From Hymenopellis radicata (lineage: Eukaryota; Basidiomycota; Agaricomycetes; Agaricales; Physalacriaceae): a DNA stretch of 64,000 bases. The position numbers and the translations under genes are program-made. Positions 12,315 to 24,517 of the stretch are shown here, piece by piece (within the stretch, counting starts at the first letter, position 1; the number at the start of each line of letters is the position of its first letter). The stretch covers positions 59,445 through 123,444 of the forward strand of contig JADNRX010000149.1 in NCBI GenBank assembly GCA_015501595.1, written 5' to 3'. The notes beneath the pieces were generated by a model, which saw nothing but the letters and a program-made list of their open reading frames with translations, ran no database searches and was not told the DNA's origin.

Positions 12315-12585
12315 ATGAGTATCACGTTCTACGAAGCGTGAAGGTTTCGCTCCTCGTGGAAATGAAGGCGTGCACGAGCGGGAGAGGGTTTCGCTGCTAG
12401 GGACAAGGGGTATGGAGATCATCCTTTCGTTCTTGGGGATCAGCGGTCCTTTGCGGAGATGGAGATTGCGGTGTTTGTCTTGTGGTATTGGGCGCCGAGA
12501 GTAAGGAGTGGAGGGAGGTGTCTACGTGGAATGGTGGACGTTGGGCACAATTCGTCGATGGAAGCTGTGAACGTGTGACGGATCA
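12315..12585 (+). pseudogene. glutathione S-transferase pseudogene with lost centre
   Basis: Inverted, broken copy of the intact GST at 16087-16907. The promoter relic just upstream still matches, but its TATA-like TTATAAAGAG has become TTACAAAGAG. The ATG and about 6 codons match, then the sequence jumps directly to the C-terminal region (GTTTCGCTCCTCGTGG), deleting roughly half of the protein. The remaining part carries a TAG stop and small deletions, but keeps DNA matching CTTGGGGATCAG and TCTACGTGGAATGGTGG. Non-functional as an enzyme. Confidence 0.88.
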
Positions 12586-12599
12586 TCGCCTTCGATGCA

Positions 12600-14060
12600 C
12601 TAGTAATCCGACGAGCACACGCCTCGCCTGCAGTGCGTTTGAGAATAGACCTAACCCGAGTCGAAGCAAGCACCCCAAGGTGGAGTAAAATTGTGGCCAA
12701 ACTTTTAGTTCAGAAGATGCAGATTTACTTGAAGCAATTAGTATTGGAGGAGGACTGGAAAGTTTGGTGGTGGCACGACGCGCGTCATTGAAAGCTGTTA
12801 GATTCGGAGTAACCAAGGAAACAGGAAGGACTGTTTTCGGTAAATGTTAGGTATCATTAGGAACGCTGGCGGGGAAATGGTGGGGGAGGACTGCGGGGTA
12901 GCGAAGTATCGGAGGCGGGAAAGATTCGATTAAATTAAGGGAAGGGAACGGAGGTAGGATAGCTAGGCACGGCCGAGGTAGAGCAAAGGCAAATCAGGGT
13001 TCATTGATGATGCAAGTGATGATGGCGTGTGAGAACGAGAAGTAATTTATCGTTTGGCGTTGACATTGACATTTGGCGAATTGGAGTATCCAGATTCCGA
13101 AGTGTGTGGATTCATGGATGACATGGACTGCAGATATCCGGTGAGAATGCCGACCAGCGTGTGAATCGCGAGAGATCTATACCGTGTAAATTCTGCTCTT
13201 TCCAGACGTCGCCCGAAGTACGAGTTAGCCGTAAGCGAAGAACGTCTGGACCGCATCGCGCGCGGAGAGTTAGCAATAATAGAGGCGGTCCGGGGCTATC
13301 TTGTAGAGGGTGGGTCATAAGCCAACACAGACGGAAGCGGTGGGCCGCGCTGAAGTGCGCGAATAGTCGTCACGGGAGGGAAGCAGCCGCCAGGAACGAG
13401 GTCACGGAAAATCATGATGTCGAAGGAATCGGACATGGGGAGGTATATTTATCTGATAGAAAGCTAAACACCGGCGGACGGATAATTGCTGGCCAAGCAT
13501 AAAAGTCACTGAAAGGCGAAACTCGCAGCAAGCTACACCATCCGGGGACTCTGCGTGTACGAAATTCGGTAGCTGGTGAGAGGCAGGAACGCGATTCCGA
13601 GATGGTCGAGGCGACTAACTATAGATGTCCAGACGGACGAAACGGCCCAAGCGCAATATGGCTAATCTCCGGAAGTCGCATATGCGGATTACTTGGAGAA
13701 TAAAGCGGGGTTCCAAGCACGCAGACGAGAAGGCCAGCAGACATGAGGTATGTCCTCGAGAACACTGACGTACGGCCGAGCAGTGTGCCCAAGAATACTG
13801 TTCCTGGTGAGATGACCGCACGTTTCCCGCGTGCCCCTGCGAAGGTACACGCTGTAGATTTACTCGGTTCGTCACCTGGCCGGGGGCTCTGCCAGTATAA
13901 AGCGCACACCGGTAACCTCGTGTCAACCAACCCTCCCTTGTGCTCGTATCCCAGTCGATCCTATTTTGGAACGAGGCACACGTGGTTCTGATAGGAGTCG
14001 CATCCAATTTCGGCAGGCACACCCTTGTTGAGCACACATTTCTCTTACCAACACGACGAC
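12600..14060. other. intergenic region without supported gene
   Basis: Only shadow frames are seen on both strands. A TATAAAGC sequence near 13895 may serve the gene starting at 14068. Nothing else was recognised. Confidence 0.5.
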
Positions 14061-14067
14061 GACGACG

Positions 14068-15606
14068 ATGCAAGACGACGAACAAGGTGCCGGGCATGGG
14101 TCCGCCCTCGTCGCCACCACGCTCCTTACTGCTGTCGTTGGCGTTGGCGCCGTCCTTTATAACCGCCATATGAACATGGACAGCCTTTTGGGCGTATTGG
14201 GTGTGGGCAGTGGCAGTACCGGTGGTGTGTGACGGCCCTGTTGATGCTTTGCCTTGCTGATTCCTCGTATAGGCGACCACGAAAAGGAAATTGCTCTGAC
14301 CGTGGCGGTCGACGACAAGGTCAAAGCGCCTCGGTCCAAAGAACGCCGTCGCCGAGCCAAGGACCCGCTCAAGGAAGTTCTCAAGGGCAGCAAGAAGGCC
14401 AAGGCGCGCTTGGAAAAGGTCCTCGCTTCGACCAACGTCAAGCCTGGTGGGATGGCCGAAAGACAGAACGAGCCGGACACGCAGAGCGAATACGCTACGA
14501 CGAGCAGAAGCGTTTCTGCGGCGAGTTCAAACCGCAATATGGCATCCTCCATTTCTTCTCTTGGCGATATCGACGGTCATTCCGCCCACTTTGATGACGA
14601 GCAGGACGCCGACGATGATGATGAGCTGACGCCGCCGGCCGCGGACTCATTGTCAACGTCCAGCATGCCGTCGCTAGCTGACTCTGCGTCTACGACGTCC
14701 GCCTCCTCCTCTGTATGCACGCTCCCGTCTGACTCGGAGGCTGATTCGTTTGCCGCTGGACGGGTAGTTGACGCCGCAAATGGTTTAGTTTCCCATGAGA
14801 ACATACTTTCGCATGACACGCCACTGCCGTACAAGCAGAAATCCCAGCCGCAGGCAGGTGGCAATCCGAGTCGACGCCGCACTAGGCCCACTCTCACACC
14901 CTCTCTGACCCACCTTCAGGCGCCACAGCCCCGTCATTCACCTTCCCCGTCAACGTCCCGTCCATCCTCTGTTCGGCCTCCGTCCTGTTCTCACTCACCC
15001 CATCCCTCGCGGCCGTCCACACCTCCACCACAAACACAACTCGCATCTCTTCGTGGTGCTCTGGAAGCGTCTCGTACACGTGAAGAGGCTTACAAGCGCG
15101 ACCTCGAACGCTATGGCAAGGAACTGGAGATGATGCGCTGGGAGCGCGACGCTCTCCGAGGACAGGTCTGTCAGATGCAGGCATACTTGGGTGCGCTGCT
15201 GGCAAGTCCACCGCCGTTCACTCCATACGCCATGTCGCCCAATCCAGGCTCACCCAGTCCTATGGGTGTCGCTGGATGGTACCCTCCGCTCCATATGCAA
15301 GTACCCTACGGCGGCGGTAGTCCTGGCGGTTCACCAGCGTCCAGAGGACGTAGGAGGACGCGTCCCGATGCCGGAATGGCTGCCGAGGACGAGGACGACT
15401 CGGAGGTCAGCGAGGTGCTCGCCGATGCCATTTTGAAAAGGCCAAACGCGATGTTGGGTCCTAGGTCGACGCCACAGTCCCCGATGGGACACTCTCGCCC
15501 GGATTCGAATGCGCCTCGCTCCGCAGGTCATTCACCAGCGAGGGACTCAAACGAGCTTTTGGAGGAGCTCACGTTCCCGTCGCTGTATCCCCGCCAGTCC
15601 TCTTGA
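14068..15606 (+). CDS. membrane-anchored Ser/Pro-rich protein with short coiled coil
   Basis: Two exons (14068-14221 and 14273-15606) join in phase to give 495 residues. Residues ~10-32 (ALVATTLLTAVVGVGAVLY) form one hydrophobic anchor near the N-terminus. A Lys/Arg-rich region follows (SKERRRRAKD ... KGSKKAKARLEKVL), then long Ser/Asp and Pro/Ser-rich disordered stretches. A coiled coil at about residues 300-350 contains LRGALEASRTREEAYKRDLE. No enzymatic motif. The layout suggests a tail exposed to the cytosol; the function is not known. The first exon was chosen because it adds the anchor and joins cleanly. Confidence 0.7.
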
Positions 15607-16086
15607 TTGTCGAACCCCCATTATTTATTCGTATTTTCTCATAATATTCCCCGGGCCTCTGTCTCTCGCTACGATACCTCTTGTCCCTCATACCACATAT
15701 TGTTATCCCGGCGTATATCTATGACCAACCCTCCGACCTCCATATCCCGCAACTGTATTCAATCTTCTCTCTCTTTCTTTTTTTACATACACTTAGGAAG
15801 CATCATAGGATAGTACGGTAGTACATTGAAGGTAAAAGCAAAAGGCTGAATTGAATTAACATGTAAAATATGAATGTCGATCCTTTTTTTGGTACGGTCA
15901 GTTGCGATCTTACGGTAGGAAATTGCTAATGATTGAGAACTTGTCCAGAAGAAGAGCAAAAAGCTTGCTCTACTACGCTGAATCTTCAGCGAGCTCTGTG
16001 ACCTAAGAAGCGGACGACCTGTATCGTGCACGAGATGCCTTCACTGGTTTGATTCATGTTCTAGGGACCTTGAAGGCAATGATTAA

Positions 16087-16907
16087 TTAAACCTTCAGCG
16101 CCTCCATCCCCCGCTTCTGCAATCCATCGAGTAATTGTGCCCAACGCCCACCATTCCACGTAGATACATCCTTCCACTCCCTGCTTTCAACGCCCAATAC
16201 CGTCTGGATCCACAAGACAAACGCCGCAATCTCCATATCCGCAAAGGACAGCTGATCCCCAAGGACGAAAGGATTGTCTCCATACCACTTATCCATGGCA
16301 TCGAATCCTGCCTTGACCTTCTCCCACTCGCGCGCGCCTTCCTCTCCACGAGGAGCGAAATCTTCAAGTTTCTTCCCAAACATATTTTCCTTGCTAGGTT
16401 TAAAGAACGCCTGACTCGCCGGGTTGAGAGCGGCGTATTGGCCTGGTAAACAGAATTGCCAGAGGCTGTTGATGTGCGCTTCGAACGCATCGTGAAAGGC
16501 TCTGTGAAGACCGTACGAAGGTTGCCCCAGGGGGAAGAGGGGTGCATACTCGGGTGCGCGATACGTGTTGTCAAGGTACTCCGCTATGGCATGCGAGTCT
16601 GATACGATAGCTCCGGTAGCGTGGTCGTGGACGAGAGGAAGCGTGTGGAGGGGAGTGCCATCGGCATTCTGGAATACCGCCCGGACGCCGAGTTTGGCGT
16701 AGAGCGGTGCGATGTCTGGGTATTCGATCCATGTAGTCGTGTATTCGATGCCTTTGTGATTCAAGGCGTATCTAGTATGAATGGATGGGATAAGGAAATG
16801 CAAAGAAGCCGTGGCCATGCGTACCGCGTTTTCCATGTATTCGAACTGGGAGAGAAGGGGGCATTGGGAAGAGGGCCAGATGGGATGTCGTAGAACGTGA
16901 TAGTCAT
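16087..16907 (-). CDS. glutathione S-transferase (fungal Ure2p/etherase-like clade)
   Basis: Cytosolic GSH-dependent transferase, likely in detoxification. Two exons, 16825-16907 and 16087-16771, join in phase to give 255 residues. The thioredoxin-like N-terminal domain has MTITFYDIPSG... and, further on, IVSDSHAIAEYL, the glutathione gamma-Glu binding region. The all-helical C-terminal domain includes FVLGDQLSFADMEIAAFVLW, the N-capping/SFAD motif. A TATA box read on the minus strand (TATAAAG at 16948-16954) lies about 41 bp before the ATG. The gene is divergent from the F-box gene, and a broken copy lies at 12315-12585. The longer frame starting at 17004 was rejected because it runs through the TATA box and gives no GST-like N-terminus. 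Confidence 0.9.
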
Positions 16908-16947
16908 GGCTGCTTCTTGGATGGAGTATCAGGACCTGGACAGACCT

Positions 16948-16954
16948 CTTTATA
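16948..16954 (-). promoter_or_regulatory. TATA box of GST gene
   Basis: TATAAAG on the minus strand, about 41 bp before ATG 16907. It is preserved but mutated (TACAAAG) in the duplicated pseudogene copy, which supports its assignment as promoter sequence. Confidence 0.6.
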
Positions 16955-17297
16955 AGGCGGTCATCTGATCTTTCACGCTTAGTGAGACTCAATGTGGAAG
17001 TCATGAGTATAAATAGTACTCACACGCAGGTCTTATCCTTGTGTAGATTGAAAGCAACTATACGGGGAGCGGAAGAGTCGTGGAACGCCGTCAAGCCCGA
17101 ATTGGCCAGGTGATCGAAATGTAAGACAATCATGATCAACTTCAGCACGATTTCTGCCTCGCCGTCTCTACATATTGGTTTGCTCATGACGCTTACGCGC
17201 CGCCTCGACGTATCTTAGTGATGTCATCACTTCTATCACTGCTGTCTGATTATCACGCCGTCTACTCTTCTTTGCTCACTCGCCATTTACCTGGATC

Positions 17298-19158
17298 ATG
17301 GCTATTGTCGAACAGCAATGGGATGACGCCTGCGAACTCGTAGATGAACTCATCTCGGGCTCCGAAACCCTGTAAGCGCCTTTCTTAAATCCATATGCCC
17401 CAAGTTCACCCGATTGCTATCAGCTTTGAATGCTCGTCGGAGAACGAGGCAAGTATTGCGCGCTTACTGAATGAAAATGTCGATAACGTCGTCACCTAGA
17501 TTGACGCTACTCACATACGGATTGCTGGCGCCATCACGACTTTATGGACCCGGCGTAATGCGCTGCAGTCTGTCAACAAGATTCCACCGGCGGTTTTGGA
17601 GGTTATCATCCGAGAAACACAAGAACTCCTCCCGGATTTCATGCCAATCAGGCCCGCCGGCTACGATAGCAGACGATGGATGTCTATGCGCCTGGTGTGT
17701 CGGCACTGGAATGACATAATTTCCTTGTCAACCCATCTATGGAACGTTGTCGACATCGCTCATTTCCCGACTAAATCCATTTCCAAATCCCTGTTCTCGC
17801 CCCTCGTTGTGTACTGGGGGCGGAATGGCACCAGCGATTTTGACTGTGGAGAGGGTTTCGCACTGCTCAAGCCGCATATTGCGCGTATGCGCGAACTGCG
17901 TCTCAACCTTTACCGTGGCTCGCCCATGGACATCCTCCAGGAACTCTCCCTACGTGCACCCCTTCTTGAGAGCCTTTCGATATATCTGTTAAGGGACGTA
18001 ACAGCCATTGGCGATGTTCTTCCTTCATTTTTATTCGACGGACACATGCCGCGCCTCAAGAAGCTCACCTTGGAGCATTTCTCCAAATGGCCGCACCACA
18101 ATCTTAGCGGTTTGACGCACGTCTGTCTTCAGCGTCAACAGCCTCATTCTCGTCCTACAACCGGCGCTTTTCTTGACTTCCTGGAAGGTTGTCCCGATTT
18201 AGAAGAGCTGATCCTGTACAAAGCAGGCCCGACGCTGGAGATGGAGCCGGCGGTTGACGCGGGTCGTATTGTCGCGCTTCCAAGGTTGCGAGAGCTGGGC
18301 TGGGGTGGCCTGGATAACCTGGCTTCCGCTGAAAGACTCCTTCGACATCTGTCCCTTCCGAAGGAGACGCGATTGTATTTTTGGCATGAATCGTACACCG
18401 ACGATTTTTCCATCTCGCCTTTGATTCCTAAAGATTTGAACTACCTACCATGCATGACAAACATTGTGGAGTGGCGCATGTCATGCGTGTTTCTGGATCG
18501 GAGACTCTCCGATCCAGAAAGATGCCTTCGCAAGCAGATCGTGGCATTCGTCTCCGGTGTCTTGTATACGCTTGGACTGCCGACGGTGCGTAATGTGCAG
18601 GATATAGTCTGTCCGTATTCAGGTGTCGTCCGAGGCGTGAAGAAGTTTCTCGTTCTTGAGTACATCGACATACAACGTCGTACATGGATGGACATATTCG
18701 ATGACCTTCCCAACCTGGAAGAACTTGTCCTCCAACCACCCGAGGGCTTCGTATCCTCTAGATATATCCTCTCATCGCTGTACTCCTCCCCTAGCTGGTC
18801 GTGGCCAATCCTTCGATTGCGCGTGCTTTGCAAGCGGACTTGTCCGCCACCTTGCCCCAAGTTGAAGGTCCTCCGAATACAGTGCGATTCAGAGAACCAG
18901 ACTTACCTGCTGGGCCAACTCGCGAAGGCGAGGAAAAAGTTTGGCTTTCCGCTAAAGGTGTTGGACGTTTCCCTTTGTTCCAACCCGTCGTGTCCTGGAT
19001 ATAACGGGACCCGGAGGTTAAGTGAATTCGCGTGGGGGGATAACCTCGTTCTACAGCGATGGGTAAAGGATGTCGATGGGAGCTATAAGCGATGTATGGA
19101 CGTGTTGATGGACTTGGAAGGCTGGCCGACAAGAGGGTTTGAATGGACAGCTATTTAG
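17298..19158 (+). CDS. F-box-like protein with C-terminal leucine-rich region
   Basis: Exons 17298-17371, 17424-17448 and 17500-19158 join in phase to give 585 residues. The second intron begins GCAAGT (GC-AG); without splicing it the frame stops. The F-box-like segment (IPPAVLEVIIRET ... MSMRLVCRHWNDIISLSTHLW) is at about residues 55-115, and irregular leucine-rich repeats fill most of the rest (RLKKLTLEHF, LEELILYKA, LEELVLQPP). Known role of the family: substrate receptor in SCF ubiquitin ligases; the target is unknown. Large F-box families like this are common in mushroom genomes. Divergent from the GST. Confidence 0.85.
17449..17499 (+). other. GC-AG intron in the F-box gene
   Basis: The donor GAG|GCAAGT is the classic GC donor, the acceptor is CACCTAG, and a CTTACTGAA branch-like site is present. 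The unspliced frame meets TAG at the acceptor, so splicing is required for the F-box protein. Confidence 0.75.
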
Positions 19159-19236
19159 TCCAAGTATGAAGTCGTCGTCGCGTGTTTAGAAGGACATTTG
19201 GAGTACTATGTGCCGTGTTCCTCCGTCGTTCCCCTG

Positions 19237-19284
19237 CCTGTCTTCGAGAAGATATCCAACCAAGGATATCTTCTCGAAGGCAGG
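19237..19284. terminator. 21-bp-arm hairpin downstream of F-box gene
   Basis: CTTCGAGAAGATATCC (19242-19257) is perfectly complementary to 19264-19279 around a 6-nt loop, and CCTG/CAGG pairs continue outside after one mismatch. It sits about 80 bp after the stop, inside the expected 3' UTR. Its role in 3' processing or mRNA stability is an inference. Confidence 0.4.
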
Positions 19285-19593
19285 AAAGAAACTTACAATG
19301 TTGTAACTTGCTAGCGTCTATGAGTATTGATCATGCTTCGGCTGTAATATGTGCTATCAACATGCAGGGTTAGGCCCTTGGGCCGTTCTCTCTCTGAGAA
19401 CGCTGTATCATGGGGAGAATTGATAACCGCCGAGATGCCGTCCACAGTCCCGTGATGTGACTGACACGGCCTGTCACGTCGCGTTTGCTTTTTTCGTTTT
19501 GACTACCACCAGGATCGCCGCCCAGGCCCGCCTTGCGCTTCGCCAGCCCCATCCAGCGCCCGCCAAAGACACACTTTTGGATATAGACAAGCT

Positions 19594-20808
19594 ATGGCAC
19601 CGCGACGAAGCCAACGGCGCGCTCCCGTCGAGGAGGAGGAGGAAGAGGACCGTTCCATGGACGTGGATCAGGAGGACGAACAGGGCCACGGCACTGGCGG
19701 CGGAATAGATGTATGTCGACTGGCGTGTTTTATAGCTTTGGCCTGATCATTACCTGTTGTAGGATATATCGCGTCGAGCGAACCAGCTTGTCCGACTGGC
19801 ACTCTTTTACGAGCAAAAGCGGATGGTGCTCAGAAGGGACGAAATCACCAAAAAAGGTACACCATTATCTGTCTATTTTGACTGCTGATTTTGATGGTCT
19901 TGTAGTCATGGCTGGGTCCAAGTCTTTCGCTCCTGTTCTTAAATCCGCCCAAGACATCCTTTCAAACACGTTCGGATTCGAGCTAGTCGAGCTCAAAAAC
20001 CGCAATGCTGAAGAAGTAACCGAAGAATTGGACGAAGCACGTAAGGCAACGGGCGTGAAGAAGAAAGGTATGAATTACGGCGTTTCATGGCTTCCCCGCT
20101 GACAGTTCAACTATACGCATTTTAGGTTCATCGGGTGCAAAGTCATACATAGTGCGCTCCAAGCTAGATGCTGCAATCATCGAGGCAGCGCACGAGACAG
20201 ACGAAGCCATACTTGAGGCTGAAGCCGAAGACGCAGCGCCAGATGACGACGACGGTGCTGTCGACGAAGACGATACTCTGCCCCAGTATGGCTCTATCAT
20301 CGCGCCCAATGAACCAGGAGCCGCTGGTGTCCTCTCCGTGATTCTAGCGCTTGTGCTAGTCTCCGGACGGTGTATCGGCGACGCGGAATTACGCTCATAT
20401 CTCACCAAACTTCGGTTGTCCAATGTTGCATTCACTTCCCGTTCAACCACCCGTTCTGTTCCACTGGACACGTATCTCCAGACGCTTCTTCGCCAAGGGT
20501 ATTTGGACCGCCAATCCCTGGCCGACGCGTCGAAGAAAGGTGGCACGAAAGGTGGCAAGTCGAAGCGCGTGCGAGCTGACGAGGATGGCGGCGGTGTCAA
20601 ATACGAATGGCGCTGGGGTTCACGGGCCCATACGGAGATTGGGGAGGAGGGTATTGGAGAGTTCGTGGCAGAGTTCATGGTGGGCCCGGTCAATGATGAG
20701 GAGGGCGAGGGTGGAGGGCGCCGACAGAAGGAGCGAGAAAAGAAGGTGCACAAGATGGTGCAAGGTATAGGACGGGCGGCTGGTGGAGGTCTTGCCGAGT
20801 TCAAGTAA
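19594..20808 (+). CDS. NSE3: MAGE-family Smc5/6 complex subunit Nse3
   Basis: Nse3 with Nse1 and Nse4 forms the DNA-binding head of the Smc5/6 complex, which acts in nuclear DNA repair. Four exons (19594-19710, 19763-19856, 19906-20067, 20126-20808) join in phase to give 351 residues. An acidic disordered N-terminus (PVEEEEEEDRSMDV) is followed by the MAGE homology domain. Its winged-helix signatures include NQLVRLALFYEQKRMVLRRD, then LSNTFGFELVEL, GVLSVILALVLVSG and LDTYLQTLLRQGYLDR. An acidic insertion (AAPDDDDGAVDEDD) separates the two winged helices, as in other fungal Nse3 proteins. The tail is Lys/Arg-rich. Assignment rests on the domain pattern. Confidence 0.88.
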
Positions 20809-23800
20809 CCTGTCATGGACGTTTTGCAGTGATTATAGTACTATACATTCTTGCTTTCTGGCTATCTATTGTCTATACTGTACATCGCTAAATACTTGTA
20901 CGAATACCTATACCTTTTTGTCTACTTCTGTCGGTTGTTATGCAGAATGTATACAACCTGTACGAAGACGTTAGTTGCTTTTTGTTTTCGCGATGATCCT
21001 GGCTGACTTCTTCTTTCAGGTTACCCGAATAAGGAATCTCATTGTACACCTACCTCTTGGAGAACTCTTGTTTCCTAGCCGATCTCGGAGTCTGTATTGG
21101 GACAACAAAGCTATTGTTCTTTCCGTCTATAAAAGACACTGGTATTGGAACAATAGCCAGGTTTCCTTTCAATGCCTGTGGCCGGAAACCCTTTCTTACC
21201 GCTCTGATACTCGCCTCGAAGCTGCTGGGGGTGCGCTGAGACCTTTCTACGGCTTTCTGTGGCGGGCATTCACATCGTCTGGCTACCATCAGGATCTTCG
21301 GAAAGCAAAGGGCTTTTAGTTTGTGACAGGACTGTAATAGCGTCTGGGTTCCCGGTTAGTCGATCCCATTTCAAACCGTTTCTTTCTGAAATGAATTATC
21401 CTAGGCATGCGACAAAGCAAACACATACACAAACACATACACCGAGCGTAGGACGACGGTGACGCTTATCGTATTCCAATCGCCCCAAAGCGAGCCACGA
21501 AACACCAGGAGCAACGACTTCTTGGAGGTAAAATCACATGTCCTGAAATTTCCCACGCCTCGTTCAGTGCGCCACACACAAAATCAACTACGTTTTCACA
21601 CGAAGTCAGATCTGACGCCACAATCCCATGCCCATGCATAGTAGTCGTCGCCGAGGTGACGTACGCCAGTCCCAATGTGCCTGCACTGACTGTTTCAGCA
21701 GGGTGCTCCCCGGTTGCATTTGGCGCGCGAGCGCGCGTCTAATCGGGACTTGACTCATTTTTACGGGCGTAGATCCCCGTCTCCCCTCTCCATGTGCTCG
21801 CCGCGCACGATGGGATCGAGATTGTTGATTAAGAAGTGAAGAGTGGTACCACGAAGTTCCGATCAAAATATTTCTTTCCACGGGTACGTCAAAATCGTTG
21901 AAATGATCCTAAATTTCATGCGGAATTGATAGAACTAGGCATTTTTTTACGCGGATCTACTGGAAACCGGCCACGAAATCAAAACTTTTACGCCCCAGAA
22001 GTGTCATCGTCTCCCTTATTCTCAGTCTACCTGGTCGCGTTCAGCGATGTCGGATGACCATTCAATTGCAAGGCAGTGTTCTTCTATGGATACAGGCACA
22101 AGTTATCCGACGTCGGGAGCGGCGTGGTTCGCAGGGATCAAGCCGCGCTTTTGTTAAGCTGACGCGGCATCCTGGCATTGGCGATGGTGTACAGCTTTCA
22201 GCTTCTGGGAGGAGTCATTGCGCAACCATATTTAGTAATTCCCGGGCTCTTATACCTGGCGCGGGGTAAAAAAATAGCCTATTGCAACACTGATCGATAC
22301 CTTCACAAGTGGCGGAGACAAAGTTTTGTTAAAACGTCACCTTGTCTTCTAGCATTTGTGCGGGGCCGTACTGTGATAGCATCAAGCCTCTTTTGCGGAA
22401 ATTGGTCTGTCCGGCGTCGTTCTCTCACCCTAGATTATAACTTGCGTGTTCCCGAAGCTGTAGTACCGAACCACATTTTACACTCTACGGAGTCGGATTC
22501 CTGAACGTTAATCCTACCAACCTTACAAGCTCTTCGGTCATATCAAGCCCCTACAGGCATCCACGGCCATGTCATTCCCCATCAACGCCACATGTATTGT
22601 TAGCCACAAGCTGTGTCGAGTTCTGCCCATTGTCGGCCAAACTCTGCGTGGGTCAGCCCGTGCGGCACCAAGTGTCCCAGTCGACAAATTGGGTCAATGT
22701 ACACAATGCAATGGACTGAATGGCGAGCATTTATCTACGTGTCGCAGCGCCGGCACCGCGAGTTCTGCAGGTTGGTGTCTAGCTCTTGCTCGTCATAAAC
22801 AGGTGAAGTTTATGGTCTTACGCCAGATGCAGACTCGCGCGTTTTCCATCCCAATTCTTCGACGTTCCGAGGTCATCTTTGGATGCGAACAGGAAGCACT
22901 CCTACCCTTAGACGCCACATGGCGGATTCCTTCGATCGAATAGACGCCGTCGCGACTCTATCAAGTAGGTGTGTTTCGATTGTTCTTTTGAAATATAACG
23001 TTGAGAACCGTCGACAGCCCCCAACATAGTAACTTACCATTGGTTTACCTGGGGCATCGCTCGACGACTTCCTTGCTTCGCCGAGAGAATCATGAGATCC
23101 GTCGGGCATCTAACGATTTCCTCGGCCGTTCTTCGAGATGTGATTGACCCCGCCCATCTGTGACGTGTGCGGCATGCAATGTAGCCTTTGGCAGTGTACA
23201 TTATCTGTTCAGCGTTTACCGAACTTTCTATACCCGAATCAGCAGTAATTCAGCACCGCGAGCACGGTGTTAGAGGCATATTGAAATAGTTGAAAAACTC
23301 GACCTGTCACCTAAGACATAAGCCGTTCGGAAATGGTATAAAAATACTGCGCACCTGTTGCCTGAAATTTCCACCGCTCGCCTCTCCTTTTATTCACCTG
23401 GCAAGGCAGCTGGCGGCGAGTCAACAACATAAAGGCGTCCGAGGTCAGGTCGTTGTTGCATGCAATATTTCTGTCTACATTCCGAGAGAGTTTCACCTCT
23501 GTAGAGATATGAATTGCAAACCCCATAGATAGCGAATCATTTCATACGCACCTTTGGAGTCCCCACCGGACAAAAATGTTTTGCATCGGCGATTCGGGTG
23601 CAATGAGTACACATATTCCTCGAAACACCGCCAAAGGATTCCGAATACGAGGCTCGCAAAGTACGAAAGAGAGTTCATCTTCGAAGTCAAAGGAGGGGCG
23701 TCGCTGTAGGTCTGGGAACGATGGCGTTTTCTCCCCTTCATCTATTATATACGGACATGAAAACAATAGCCTTGATTTCCGAAAACGAACAATAGGCAAA

Positions 23801-24517
23801 ATGCAAGGGAGTGGCACCAGTAGATTAAGGTTTCAAGCCATGTATTTCTGTGGTCTGGGCGGGTCTGGGCGTGTGGTCAAGGACTCGTTAGGCAGGAGCA
23901 AGTGCAAAGGCAATGAAAATGTCGGCAGGAACACGACGTGGTCATGAAGAGGACCATGCCGAGATGCCGGGGAGACGGTCTTGCAGATGTCACTCAAGCG
24001 TCCGAGGTATCCGAAGTAGCCTAGGCAAAAGTACCATTGGTGGAATGTTAACGCGTTAACGTCCTGCTTTTAAATTGGTCTGGGGGTCGAAGACACCAAA
24101 AACAAACAATGGGTCAACAAAGCACCACAGCTTTGGCACTCGCTCTCGCCGTTCACCATCAAACTTCCGTGTGCTATGGACATAGCAGTCTAGATACCTT
24201 ATTCGCGTCTCTCCTGGTGCTTATGTATCTAAAGTCTTGTGGCAGTGAGCCGTCCTCTCACTGCATTTATTTTTTATCAACATATGCTGTGTGCTTTTGC
24301 TGCTTTTGGCGCTCGCAAGACGGAGATCAGAACAAGCCTCCCGATAAATGCAGGTGTGACGAAGTGATATTGCAACTGCAGTTACTCCTCGATGCCTATT
24401 TTACCCATTTTCGGATCCACCATGTCAGGAACAGTGCTCGTGGGAGCTGACATTCGATTTAAATAAGTTCCACAACAGCTCTGCAACGTTCATTCTTGCC
24501 ACATTCATACCGCTACC
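20809..24517. other. 3.7 kb gene-poor region with repeat relic
   Basis: No exon chain can be supported on either strand; all open frames are short with no recognisable domain. The segment 22740-23010 repeats downstream at 30640-30890, and 24046-24060 contains GTTAACGCGTTAAC, a 14-bp palindrome. It may be decayed duplicated DNA from the DUF6535 cluster. Confidence 0.5.
22740..23010 (+). repeat. diverged direct repeat, copy 1
   Basis: Matches 30640-30890 in the same orientation over about 250 bp, with shared blocks such as TTCTTCGACGTT and GAGGTCATCTTTGGATGCGA, then CCTTCGATCGAAT and GGTGTGTT. One copy lies upstream of the first DUF6535 gene and the other just after the second, which is what a tandem duplication of the whole unit would leave. 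Confidence 0.7.

Noticed and set aside
13615..14280. 221-residue minus-strand frame
   Set aside because: Overlaps the first exon of the 14068 gene and has no recognisable domain or splice context.
16625..17004. longer GST start at 17004
   Set aside because: The extension crosses the TATA box and an intron; the start at 16907 gives a normal GST N-terminus.
20085..20816. 243-residue minus-strand frame
   Set aside because: Antisense shadow of the NSE3 last exon; Ser/Pro-rich mirror of an acidic coding strand.
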